Part shown: one piece after another, positions 23,779-31,233 of the stretch
How positions within the stretch are numbered: position 1 is the stretch's first letter
Layout of the letters: each line of letters starts with the position of its first letter
Assembly: GCF_004023625.1 (NCBI RefSeq)
Contig: NZ_RPDJ01000027.1
Coordinates: 148,473 to 212,472, forward strand
Length of the DNA stretch: 64,000 nt
Origin: Streptomyces cavernae
GTDB taxonomy: Bacteria > Actinomycetota > Actinomycetes > Streptomycetales > Streptomycetaceae
Direction: 5' to 3'
Notes under the pieces: model-generated
What the model was told of the DNA's origin: nothing
What the model saw: the letters and a program-made list of their open reading frames with translations, nothing else
Database searches by the model: none
Program-made: the position numbers and the translations under genes

Positions 23779-26322
23779 TCAGATCACCGAGGAAGTGCCC
23801 GCGTCCGACGGAGCGACCGAGGTGCTCTCGACCGGGTCGGCGGGGGGCGGATCGCTGGTGACGGGGTCCGCGGGGCCGCTGGCCGTGGCCGGCGGCTCGG
23901 GGTCGTCCGTGGGGGGCAGCGGCGGAGGCTCCTCCGTGGTGGGCGGCGGAGGCTCCTCCGTCGTAGGCGGCGGAGGCTCCTCCGTAGTGGGCGGCGGAGG
24001 CTCCTCCGTCGTGGGCGGCGGCTCCTCCGTCGTCGGCGGCTTGCTGACCGACGGCTTCGGCGACGACGGCTTGCCGCTCTCGGACGGCTTGGCGCTGACG
24101 CCGCCCTCGTCGTCGGTCTCACCGGGTGTCGCCTCGTCGTCGCTCGGCGGCGGCTCGGGGTCGTCCGAGGTGCCCAGGATGCCGTCCTGACCGGGGTCCA
24201 GCGGACGGGCCGTCGAGCCGGTGCCGTCGTCGCGCTTCGGGGCGTCCGCGCCGAGCCCGCCCTCTCCGCCGCCCGCGCTGGCCGACGGGTTGACGCCGAC
24301 CCGGTCCGAGGGGGCGTTGCCGTTGCTGCTGTCGGAGGTCGCGCCGAGCGTGACCACCGTGCCGAGCACCGCCGCCAGGACGACGCCCGCGCTCGCGGCG
24401 GCCAGATTGCGCCGTCCCGCGGTCAGCAGCAGCCGCCGGGCGCTCCCGTCCTTGCCCGCCGGGGCGGGCGGGCGGTAGGTGAGCACGGGAGAGGGGTCAG
24501 CGGGCGGCAGCTCGAGGAAGGACGGTACGCCGCCGGGCGGCGACGCCGACTCCTCGTGCCGCGCGTCCGGCACCTCCTCGCCGGCGGCGGTGCGTCCGCC
24601 GGGCGGGGTGCCACCGGAGCGGTCGGCGACCAGGGCGAGGGCGCGTCGGCCGGCGACCGTGCCACGCTTGTCGGCGAGGGCCCCGCGCAGCCCGATGGAG
24701 GCCTCCAACTCCGCGCGGGACCGGTCCAGCTGCCTCGCGCAAAGCGCGAGGATGCCCAGCTCATGGTGGAAGTAGGCCTGGTCGGTGACTTCGCCGGACA
24801 TCCGGGAGGCCTCGGCACCGGCCCGCAGGGCCCGTTCCCAGGCGCTCCAGTCGAGTCCGGCGGCGAACGCGGGCGCGGCGGCCCGGGCCAGCATCACGGC
24901 CGCGCTCTGCTCCGCGCCGTCGGTGGTCGTGGTGACCGGCACCAGGGCGGTCAGCGCGGCGAGCACGGCGTCCGCCTCGGCGGTGACCCGCTCCGGGGTG
25001 ACCGACGGGTGCCCGGCCCACCACGCGTAGTGCCGGGCGGCGGTCAGGGCCCGCTCCTCGGCGTCGGACCCGTATCCGGCGTCCAGCAGTTGGTTCTGCA
25101 TCCCGGCCGCGAGCCGGTAGCGGGAACCGACCGGGGAGAGCAGCGAGCAGCCCGCAAGTTCGGCGAGGGCCGCGTCGGCGTGGGTGTCGCCCACCAGGGC
25201 CGGCAGATGCGCCTGGTGCGGCACCTCGCCGCCGAGTGCGACCGCGAAGCGCAGGGTGACGCGCGCCGACTCGCTGAGGCGCGAGGCCAGCAGTTCGGCG
25301 GGGGCGGCGCCCTCGGCGAGCGAGGGCAGCGGGACGTCCTGGACGTCCTCGACATCGAGGGGCGCGTCCACGGGAGCGTCTTCGTAGTAGCCGAACTCGT
25401 CGAAGGCGTCCGGGTCGGCGCGCAGTTCGTCGCGCTGCCGCAGCAGGGCTCCGGCCTGCATGAATCTGATGGGCAGGCCTTCGGACTCGAACCACAGGTC
25501 GCCCGCCCAGTTCGACTCGTCCTCCGTCAGAGCGCGTCCGACGCAGGACTCCAGCAACTGCACGCTGCCGACCCGGTCGAGACCCGCGAGGAAGATCTCC
25601 TCGAGGTGCGTCTCGGGGGACGGGGCGGGCACGTCGGGCGTCGCGGACAGCAGGAAGGCGCATTCGGGCGTGGCGTCGAGGAGTTCGTCGAGGGCTCCGC
25701 CCCCGAGTTCCAGGTCGTCGACCACGACGACGGCGCCGATCTCGCGGACGAGGGTCGCCATGACGGCGTCGTCCGGCCGGTGGAGCTCGCATTTGTAAAC
25801 CGCGGAGAAGAGGTCGAACAGCAGATCGCTCGCCGTACGGCGGTAGCCGGTGAGCCGGACCACCCCGTCCGGCGCGAGGTCCGCGCAGTCCTCGGCGACG
25901 GCGTCCAGCAGCGCGGTGCGGCCGGAACCGGCGGGTCCGGTGAGCCGCACCGAACGTCCCCGCGCCACCAGGTGCACCAGCCGCTCGCGTTCCTCCTGGC
26001 GCTGGATCAGCGGCAGCAGGGGCGCCGACGCGGGTCCGGGCGGCACCGGCGGCCGCGCGCCGCGTTCCCGCTCGGCGCGCTCCGCGGCGGTGTACTTGAC
26101 CGGCGGCGGCGGATGTTCGCCCGGCGGGCAGGGTTCTATCTCGCTGCCGTCGACGGGGTTGACGGTCAGCAGGAAGTCGCCGGACACGAGCTGAACCGTG
26201 CGGGCGACCATGGGTGTGTGCTGGCCGAAATCAGGAGTCAGAGCTTCGCGCGACAGGCGCGCGGGCGCCAACTCCTCGCTGTCGTGACCGTACTCGCCGG
26301 CCCCGTGATTCGTCGGGTCCAT
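23779..26322 (-). CDS. Membrane-anchored NTPase with PTE-rich external tail
   Basis: The 847-residue protein starts at the ATG at 26322, preceded by a GGGGGG stretch. An N-terminal region of about 105 residues with PPPP linkers precedes a STAND/AAA-type NTPase: Walker A GPAGSGRTALL (about 129-139) and Walker B VVVVDDLEL (about 198-206). A helical domain with LSESARVTLRFAVALGGEVP and TPR-like helices follows. A single membrane segment (about 640-665, AAASAGVVLAAVLGTVV) precedes an external tail of about 180 residues, rich in Pro, Thr, Glu and Ser, with PPPPTTEE repeated about five times. The tail may span the cell wall. There is no HTH, so it is not a LuxR-type regulator. It is conserved beside nucS in streptomycetes from memory; function unknown. 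Confidence 0.82.
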   Translation of the reverse strand: MDPTNHGAGEYGHDSEELAPARLSREALTPDFGQHTPMVARTVQLVSGDFLLTVNPVDGSEIEPCPPGEHPPPPVKYTAAERAERERGARPPVPPGPASAPLLPLIQRQEERERLVHLVARGRSVRLTGPAGSGRTALLDAVAEDCADLAPDGVVRLTGYRRTASDLLFDLFSAVYKCELHRPDDAVMATLVREIGAVVVVDDLELGGGALDELLDATPECAFLLSATPDVPAPSPETHLEEIFLAGLDRVGSVQLLESCVGRALTEDESNWAGDLWFESEGLPIRFMQAGALLRQRDELRADPDAFDEFGYYEDAPVDAPLDVEDVQDVPLPSLAEGAAPAELLASRLSESARVTLRFAVALGGEVPHQAHLPALVGDTHADAALAELAGCSLLSPVGSRYRLAAGMQNQLLDAGYGSDAEERALTAARHYAWWAGHPSVTPERVTAEADAVLAALTALVPVTTTTDGAEQSAAVMLARAAAPAFAAGLDWSAWERALRAGAEASRMSGEVTDQAYFHHELGILALCARQLDRSRAELEASIGLRGALADKRGTVAGRRALALVADRSGGTPPGGRTAAGEEVPDARHEESASPPGGVPSFLELPPADPSPVLTYRPPAPAGKDGSARRLLLTAGRRNLAAASAGVVLAAVLGTVVTLGATSDSSNGNAPSDRVGVNPSASAGGGEGGLGADAPKRDDGTGSTARPLDPGQDGILGTSDDPEPPPSDDEATPGETDDEGGVSAKPSESGKPSSPKPSVSKPPTTEEPPPTTEEPPPPTTEEPPPPTTEEPPPPTTEEPPPLPPTDDPEPPATASGPADPVTSDPPPADPVESTSVAPSDAGTSSVI

Positions 26323-26443
26323 AGATCCAAGCCCCCCAAAAGCGTCGTGTGCCGAGCCCCTCCCGGCCTTGTCGCACACCGCGCTGTCGCTTCTGGTCCG
26401 GTTGCCCGCTCTGTCGTGGGTTCGTGATGCTTCGGGCGACCGA

Positions 26444-26472
26444 ACCCTAAACCTTTGCACAGTATCGCCGAA
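26444..26472 (-). promoter_or_regulatory. Likely promoter of the NTPase gene
   Basis: On the minus strand, TTCGGC (26472-26467), a 17-base spacer and TAGGGT (26449-26444) match an actinomycete sigma-70 promoter. The start of transcription would be about 115 bases upstream of the ATG at 26322. Confidence 0.45.
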
Positions 26473-26602
26473 CATGCGGGGTACCGCGCCGTCCTGGACG
26501 TCACAGTCTCGTGAGGATTGCGCGTGACGTACGTTTCCTGCGGCGGTCCGGCGGCAGCAGGCACCCCTGCGTCTACGAATACGGCCGGCGGACCCGGCGC
26601 AC

Positions 26603-26926
26603 TCAAACGCGGGGCAGGGATTCGACGCCGATTCCGCCTTCGATCGCCAGGATGCGGTGCAACCGGGTCGCCACCAGCAGACGTTGCATCTGCGGCGGCA
26701 CCGCGCGCAGGACAAGTCGTCTGCCGCACCGCCCGGCGCGTCGGTGGGCCCCCATGATCACCCCGAGTCCGGTGGCGTCCCAGGAGTCCAGCTCGGACAG
26801 GTCGAGCACCAGATCGCCGGCTCCGTCGTCGACTGCCGAGTGCAGGACCGTACGGGCGTCCGCCGCACTGCGGACATCGAGGCGGCCCCCGACGACCAGT
26901 TCGGCGTGGTCGCCCCTGATGTGCAT
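26603..26926 (-). CDS. STAS-domain anti-sigma factor antagonist
   Basis: The 107-residue STAS protein starts at the ATG at 26926 with GGGGAG upstream. The fold pattern is HAELVVGGRLDVRSAADARTV, then LVLDLSELDSWDATGLGVIM, with the phosphorylatable-Ser/Thr position in DSWDATGLG. The usual motif is D-S-S/T-G-L; here Thr precedes Gly in DATGLG, so regulation by phosphorylation remains possible. The C-terminal half is Arg-rich (RRAGRCGRRLVLR). It is transcribed toward the end of the NTPase promoter region. Partner anti-sigma factor is not in the window. Confidence 0.85.
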   Translation of the reverse strand: MHIRGDHAELVVGGRLDVRSAADARTVLHSAVDDGAGDLVLDLSELDSWDATGLGVIMGAHRRAGRCGRRLVLRAVPPQMQRLLVATRLHRILAIEGGIGVESLPRV

Positions 26927-27397
26927 ATGCGCTCCCCGTGAGTGCGTCACGTGCTCTGCGTCTGCTTGTGCTGTCTGTGCTGTCTGTGCTGTCTGTGCTG
27001 CTGTCCGTTTGCGCCGGCCGCGCCGCCCGCGCGTCACGGCCCGGCCGTTGCGGGCCGACGGCTGTGCAACGTCTGACGGCGCGAAGGGGAGCAGAGTTGC
27101 TCCTTGTAAGCGAACCGATACCGAAATCACCCGATGGGGTGCACGCCAGTTGGCGCTCACGGTGTCGTGCGTGTAAAAGCCCTGCCCGCTCCCGGCGTCG
27201 ATGTCACCGGTGTCAGCCGTCCGGCGCACCAACCGGCGCCGGACGAGGTTCTCGTACGAGGTCCACCACACCCATCACGCCCCCCTTACACGCCGCTCAA
27301 ATCGCCCCTGCGGCGGACACTAGCGCCCGAGAGTGCCCGCTGTGACCGGTAAGTAATGCGCGTCACGTCTCATCTGACGGACATCACATCGAGCGGC
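26927..27397. repeat. Intergenic gap with 9-bp tandem repeat
   Basis: This 471-base gap between two minus-strand genes has TGCTGTCTG repeated three and a third times at 26969-26999, in the upstream region of the STAS gene. I see no credible gene. The rest is not obviously structured, though it probably contains the STAS promoter and the TetR 3' end. Confidence 0.5.
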
Positions 27398-28039
27398 TCA
27401 CACGGCGGGGCGGACGGCGTAGTTGGCGACCTTCTCGCTCAACAGGCCCTCCATCTCGTCGAGCAGTACCAGCACCTCCCGCGACACCTCTTCGGGGTCG
27501 CGTCCGGCGATCATCTCGCGCCCGATGACGGCCATCACGGTCTGGTGGAGCCAGTTGATCTGGCCGGCGATCAGCGTGGGCATCGGGTCGTCGGCCGTGG
27601 CACCGGTCTCCTCGCGCAGGGTCGCCTCGAGGTTGTCCTGCACCTCCTGCTGGATGCTCCACAGCCGGGAGCGCAGGGGCGGCGCCTCGTGGATGACCTT
27701 CATGAAGCGGTCGTACCCCGACATCAGTCCGACGCGCGGCGACACGGCCTCGACCTCGTCGCGCAGTTCACGCAGGACGGCCGCGGCGGCCGACTCCCCG
27801 ATGTCGCGGCCGCGCACCCAGCGGGCGAGCCGGTCGACGACGCCCTTGCTGCGGTCGAGGAAGAGGTCTTCCTTGGCGGGGAAGTAGTTGTAGACCGTGT
27901 TGACGGAGACGTCCGCGGCGTCCGCGACCTCGGCGATGGTCACCGTCACAAAGCCGTGCTCCATAAAAAGACTCGTGGCGATGTCCGAAATGCGCTGCCT
28001 CGTCTCGCGCTTCTTCCGCTCCCTGAGCCCCTCTGTCAT
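27398..28039 (-). CDS. TetR family regulator
   Basis: The 213-residue regulator starts MTEGLRERKKRETRQRISD at the ATG at 28039. The DNA-binding domain is complete: ISDIATSLFMEHGFVTVTIAEVADAADVSVNTVYNYFPAKEDLF. The C-terminal ligand domain is helical. It is divergent from a DrrAB-like exporter, with a perfect palindrome between them, so it most likely represses the exporter and itself. No ribosome-binding site precedes the ATG, so the message may be leaderless. The ligand is unknown. Confidence 0.92.
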   Translation of the reverse strand: MTEGLRERKKRETRQRISDIATSLFMEHGFVTVTIAEVADAADVSVNTVYNYFPAKEDLFLDRSKGVVDRLARWVRGRDIGESAAAAVLRELRDEVEAVSPRVGLMSGYDRFMKVIHEAPPLRSRLWSIQQEVQDNLEATLREETGATADDPMPTLIAGQINWLHQTVMAVIGREMIAGRDPEEVSREVLVLLDEMEGLLSEKVANYAVRPAV

Positions 28040-28080
28040 GACGTCATCGTAGGCCGAAGACTCCAATCTTGGGGCCTCTC

Positions 28081-28105
28081 AAATTTTGGTGCCGTTGCAA
28101 AATTT
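28081..28105. promoter_or_regulatory. TetR operator candidate (AT-rich palindrome)
   Basis: AAATTTTG (28081-28088) and CAAAATTT (28098-28105) form perfect 8-base arms with a nine-base spacer. The site lies between TetR and the exporter, 25 bases before the exporter ATG. It is strikingly AT-rich for this genome. Confidence 0.65.
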
Positions 28106-28129
28106 CAGTGACTCTGTTTTCCTTGCGGC

Positions 28130-28912
28130 ATGGCAATCATCAGTGCGGCCCGACTGGCCCGTACCTTCCAGACGAAACACGGCCCGGTTCAGGCCGTGCG
28201 CGGTATCGACCTCACCATCGAGGCCGGCGAGATCCTCGGCTTCCTCGGCCCGAACGGAGCGGGCAAGACGACCACGCTCCGGATGCTCACGACCCTGCTC
28301 AAACCCACCGGCGGCGCGGCCACCATCGCCGGCCACGACCTCGCCACCGATCCCGCCGGGGTGCGCCGCGCCAGCGGCTACGTCGCACAGTCCGGCGGCG
28401 TCGACCCGCACGTGACCGTGCGGGAGGAACTCGTGACCCAGGGACGGCTGTACCGTCTGACGAAGAGTCAGGCCATCGAACGTGCCCTGGAACTTGCCGA
28501 CGACCTCGGCCTCGCCGAACTGCTCGACCGCAAGACGGCCGCGCTCTCCGGCGGCCAGCGGCGCCGCCTCGACATCGCGATGGCCCTCACCCACCGCCCC
28601 CGCGTGCTGTTCCTGGACGAGCCCACGACCGGTCTGGACCCCGGCAGCCGGGCCGACCTGTGGGACCTGGTGCGACGGCTGCGCGACGAGCACGGCACGA
28701 CCGTCTTCCTCACGACGCACTACCTCGACGAGGCGGACGCGCTCTCCGACCGGCTCGTCATCGTCGATGCCGGCGTCGTCGTGGCCGAGGGCACGCCGAG
28801 CGCGCTCAAGCTGCGGTACGGCGGTTCGATCGACGCCACGCTCCAGGACACCTTCCTCGCCGTCACCGGGCGCGGCCCGGCACCGGCGGACACCACTCCC
28901 GTAGCCGTCTAG
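28130..28912 (+). CDS. DrrA-like ABC exporter ATPase
   Basis: The 260-residue ATPase belongs to the daunorubicin-resistance (DrrA) family. Motifs are Walker A GPNGAGKTTT, Q-loop VAQSGGVDP, signature LSGGQRRRLDIAMAL, Walker B RVLFLDEPTTGLDP and switch His in LTTHYLDEADAL. The C-terminal part (SALKLRYGGSIDATLQDTFLAVTG) is typical of drug exporters. Its TAG stop is inside a repeat end (28909-28936). The permease follows after 57 bases. It is controlled in all likelihood by the divergent TetR gene. Confidence 0.93.
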   Translation: MAIISAARLARTFQTKHGPVQAVRGIDLTIEAGEILGFLGPNGAGKTTTLRMLTTLLKPTGGAATIAGHDLATDPAGVRRASGYVAQSGGVDPHVTVREELVTQGRLYRLTKSQAIERALELADDLGLAELLDRKTAALSGGQRRRLDIAMALTHRPRVLFLDEPTTGLDPGSRADLWDLVRRLRDEHGTTVFLTTHYLDEADALSDRLVIVDAGVVVAEGTPSALKLRYGGSIDATLQDTFLAVTGRGPAPADTTPVAV

Positions 28913-28936
28913 TGCCCCGACAGGCAACGTTCGCCC
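28909..28936 (+). repeat. Solo end of the CTAG element between exporter genes
   Basis: The 28-base sequence starting CTAGTGCCCCGACAGGCAAC is identical to the left end of the element at 3889-3916, and identity continues to 31 bases. The opposite end is absent, so this is a partial copy. It carries the stop codon of the exporter ATPase and separates it from the permease. Confidence 0.7.
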
Positions 28937-28969
28937 CGGCACCAGACCCGCCAAACACCGAGGACACCC

Positions 28970-29719
28970 ATGCTTCTCCACGACACCGCGATCATCTTCG
29001 GGCGCTACGCCCGCCAGACCCTGCGCTCCCGCTTCGCGATGCTCTTCGGCGTACTGATGCCGCTGCTGTACCTGATCTTCTTCGGTCCGCTGCTCACCGA
29101 TCTGCCGCTCGGTGCCCGGGGCAGTTCCTGGCAGGTCCTCGTCCCCGGCTTGTTACTCCAACTCGGGCTGTTCGGGGCCTCGTTCGCGGGCTTCAGCATC
29201 ATCATCGAGAACGGCGCGGGGATCGTGGAGCGGATGCGGGTCACCCCCGTCAGCCGGCTCGCGCTGCTGCTCGGCCGGGTGCTGCGGGACGCCGCGCTCT
29301 TCGTCTTCCAGGCGGTGCTGCTGGTGCTCGCCGCCGTGGCCCTGGGCCTGCGCGCACCGCTCGGCGGCATCCTCATCGGCTTCGCGTTCGTGGCGCTGCT
29401 GACGCTGTCGCTGGCGTCGCTGTCGTACGCGCTGGCCATGAAGGTCCGTACGCCCCAGGAATTCGGTCCGACGATCAACGCGGTCAGCATGCCGGCGATG
29501 CTCCTGTCCGGCCTGATGCTCCCGATGTCGCTGGCACCCGGCTGGCTGGACATGCTCTCGCACTTCATGCCGTTCCGCTACCTGGTGGACGCGGTGCGGG
29601 ACGCGTACGTGGGTTCGTACACGACGAGCAGCATGCTGTACGGCGTCGTCGTCGCGCTCGGCCTCACGGTGCTGGCGGTGACAGTGGGCACACGGGTGTT
29701 CCGGACGGCCGGAGCCTAA
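28970..29719 (+). CDS. DrrB-like ABC exporter permease, TTA codon
   Basis: The 249-residue ABC-2 permease has about six membrane segments and the family signature FGASFAGFSIIIENGAGIVERMRVTPVSRLALLLGRVLRDA. It starts at an ATG and pairs with the DrrA-like ATPase. Its leucine codon at 29153-29155 is TTA, the only in-frame TTA I found in the window. In Streptomyces TTA needs the bldA tRNA, so export could be limited to late growth or differentiation. Substrate is unknown, likely a toxic small molecule. Confidence 0.9.
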   Translation: MLLHDTAIIFGRYARQTLRSRFAMLFGVLMPLLYLIFFGPLLTDLPLGARGSSWQVLVPGLLLQLGLFGASFAGFSIIIENGAGIVERMRVTPVSRLALLLGRVLRDAALFVFQAVLLVLAAVALGLRAPLGGILIGFAFVALLTLSLASLSYALAMKVRTPQEFGPTINAVSMPAMLLSGLMLPMSLAPGWLDMLSHFMPFRYLVDAVRDAYVGSYTTSSMLYGVVVALGLTVLAVTVGTRVFRTAGA

Positions 29720-29732
29720 TTAGGCTGGTCAC

Positions 29733-30305
29733 ATGGTCAATCTGACACGCATCTACACGCGGACCGGCGACACGGGCACGACCCATCTCGGTGACATGAG
29801 CCGCGTCCCCAAGACCGATCCGCGCATCACGGCGTACGCGGACGCCAACGAGGCGAACGCGGTGATCGGCACGGCGATCGCGCTGGGCAGTCTCCACGAG
29901 GAGGTCGTCAAGGTCCTCACCCGCGTGCAGAACGACCTGTTCGACGTGGGCGCGGACCTGTCGACACCCGTGGTCGAGAACCCCGAGTTCCCGCCGCTGC
30001 GCGTCGAACAGTTCTACATCGACAAACTCGAGGCGGACTGCGACCGCTTCAACGCCGAGTTGGAGAAGCTGCGCTCCTTCATCCTCCCCGGCGGCACTCC
30101 CGGCGCGGCCCTGCTGCACCAGGCGTGCACCGTGGTCCGGCGGGCGGAGCGTTCGACGTGGGCAGCGCTGGAGGTGCACGGCGAGACGATGAACCCCCTG
30201 ACGGCGACCTATCTCAACCGGCTGTCGGACCTGCTGTTCATCCTGGCCCGCACCGCCAACAGGGGTGTCGGGGACGTGCTGTGGGTGCCGGGCGGGGAGC
30301 GCTGA
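29733..30305 (+). CDS. PduO-type cob(I)alamin adenosyltransferase
   Basis: The 190-residue enzyme adenosylates cob(I)alamin to make coenzyme B12. The N-terminal ATP-binding motif is TRTGDTGTTHLGDMSRVPKTD; the helical bundle has NEANAVIGTA, FDVGADLSTP, LPGGTPGAALLHQACTVVRRAER and LNRLSDLLFILARTAN, all diagnostic of PduO/MMAB. It starts 14 bases after the exporter permease and converges with the next gene, leaving a gap of six bases. It could supply adenosylcobalamin for the methylmalonyl-CoA mutase served by MeaB and the epimerase of this window. Confidence 0.94.
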   Translation: MVNLTRIYTRTGDTGTTHLGDMSRVPKTDPRITAYADANEANAVIGTAIALGSLHEEVVKVLTRVQNDLFDVGADLSTPVVENPEFPPLRVEQFYIDKLEADCDRFNAELEKLRSFILPGGTPGAALLHQACTVVRRAERSTWAALEVHGETMNPLTATYLNRLSDLLFILARTANRGVGDVLWVPGGER

Positions 30306-30311
30306 GCAGCG

Positions 30312-30503
30312 CTACCGTACCGATGTGCGCACCGTCTGGTACGCGCCCACGGTGACCTGCAGGCCACCGACGCACATCAGGACCACACCGGCCTTCGTCA
30401 GCGTGACGACCGGGACCTCCACTCCGCCGGTGAACATCCACAGCACCAGACCGATCGCGAGGGTGACGGTGCCCTCCAGCAGGTTCTTGCGCGCCCGGCT
30501 CAT
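30312..30503 (-). CDS. Small two-TM membrane protein (DUF5708-like)
   Basis: The 63-residue protein MSRARKNLLEGTVTLAIGLV has two membrane segments (about 9-26 and 33-52). Its ATG overlaps the stop of the upstream gene by four bases. It resembles the DUF5708 family, which I recognise only weakly. The function is unknown. Confidence 0.7.
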   Translation of the reverse strand: MSRARKNLLEGTVTLAIGLVLWMFTGGVEVPVVTLTKAGVVLMCVGGLQVTVGAYQTVRTSVR

Positions 30504-31081
30504 CGGCGGACACTCTCCTTCCGTTCCGTGGACGGGTCCGGCTCGTCCTTCGGTGCCTTCTTCGGCCAGATCAGGTACGCGAGGGCGACGAGGCCGTGGA
30601 TCCCGGCGGCCCTCAGCGCCGTCCCCTGGAAGGACCGCAGGGAGGAGACGTCGCCGCTGTCGCCGACGTACCAGACGGCGCCCTGCAGCAGTGCGCAGGC
30701 CACCGCTGCCGCCAGAACCGTACGCAGCCACAGGCGACCCTCGTGCCGGGCCCGGGCCATGCCGTAGCGCGGGGGTCCCACCGGTTTCGGCGCCCCCGAC
30801 AGCCGGTGGGCGGCGTGGCCGTCGAGCCAGCGGATCGTGTAGTGGCCGTACGCGACCGTGTAACCGATGTACAGCGCCGCCACGCCGTGCTCCCAGCTCG
30901 GCTCGGCACCGTTCTTCAGGTCGACCGCCGTCACCACGAACAGGACCAGCTCCAGCACCGGCTCGCCGAGCAGCAGGACCACGCTCGTGCGGCGCCACTT
31001 GAGCAGATAGCGCGCGCCCAGGCCAAGCGCCAGCAGCACCCAGAAGCCGACCTCGCAGGCGATGATCAACGCCAGGATCAC
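30500..31081 (-). CDS. Integral membrane protein (uncharacterised)
   Basis: The 193-residue protein probably starts at the GTG at 31081, where GGGGAG lies six bases upstream; an ATG at 31105 would add eight residues. It has about six hydrophobic segments, including LALIIACEVGFWVLLALGLG, VVLLLGEPVLELVLFVVTAV, AALYIGYTVAYGHYTI and TVLAAAVACALLQGAVWYV. A charged tail (KKAPKDEPDPSTERKESVRR) follows. It is coupled to the small DUF5708-like gene. No known transporter signature was recognised. Confidence 0.75.
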   Translation of the reverse strand: MILALIIACEVGFWVLLALGLGARYLLKWRRTSVVLLLGEPVLELVLFVVTAVDLKNGAEPSWEHGVAALYIGYTVAYGHYTIRWLDGHAAHRLSGAPKPVGPPRYGMARARHEGRLWLRTVLAAAVACALLQGAVWYVGDSGDVSSLRSFQGTALRAAGIHGLVALAYLIWPKKAPKDEPDPSTERKESVRR

Positions 31082-31233
31082 GACTCGCTCCCCTCTGTCA
31101 CCCATCCAGACTCCCGGGCACGAGGGCGTGAAGCGTCGTCACCACAGACGAACTCGCGGTACATCGAAAGATGCAGTCCGGGACCCTTCCCGGGGAGCAG
31201 GCAGGCGGGCCGTGTGCCGTGTTGGATGGTGGC

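Noticed and set aside
23746..26427. 893-residue plus-strand frame opposite the NTPase gene
   Set aside because: The minus product has Walker motifs, a TM segment and a good start; the plus frame is antisense noise.
26450..27345. A longer N-terminus for the STAS protein (up to 222 residues)
   Set aside because: The upstream part contains a translated 9-base tandem repeat (AQTAQTAQ) and no domain; the ATG at 26926 has a clear ribosome-binding site and matches STAS length.
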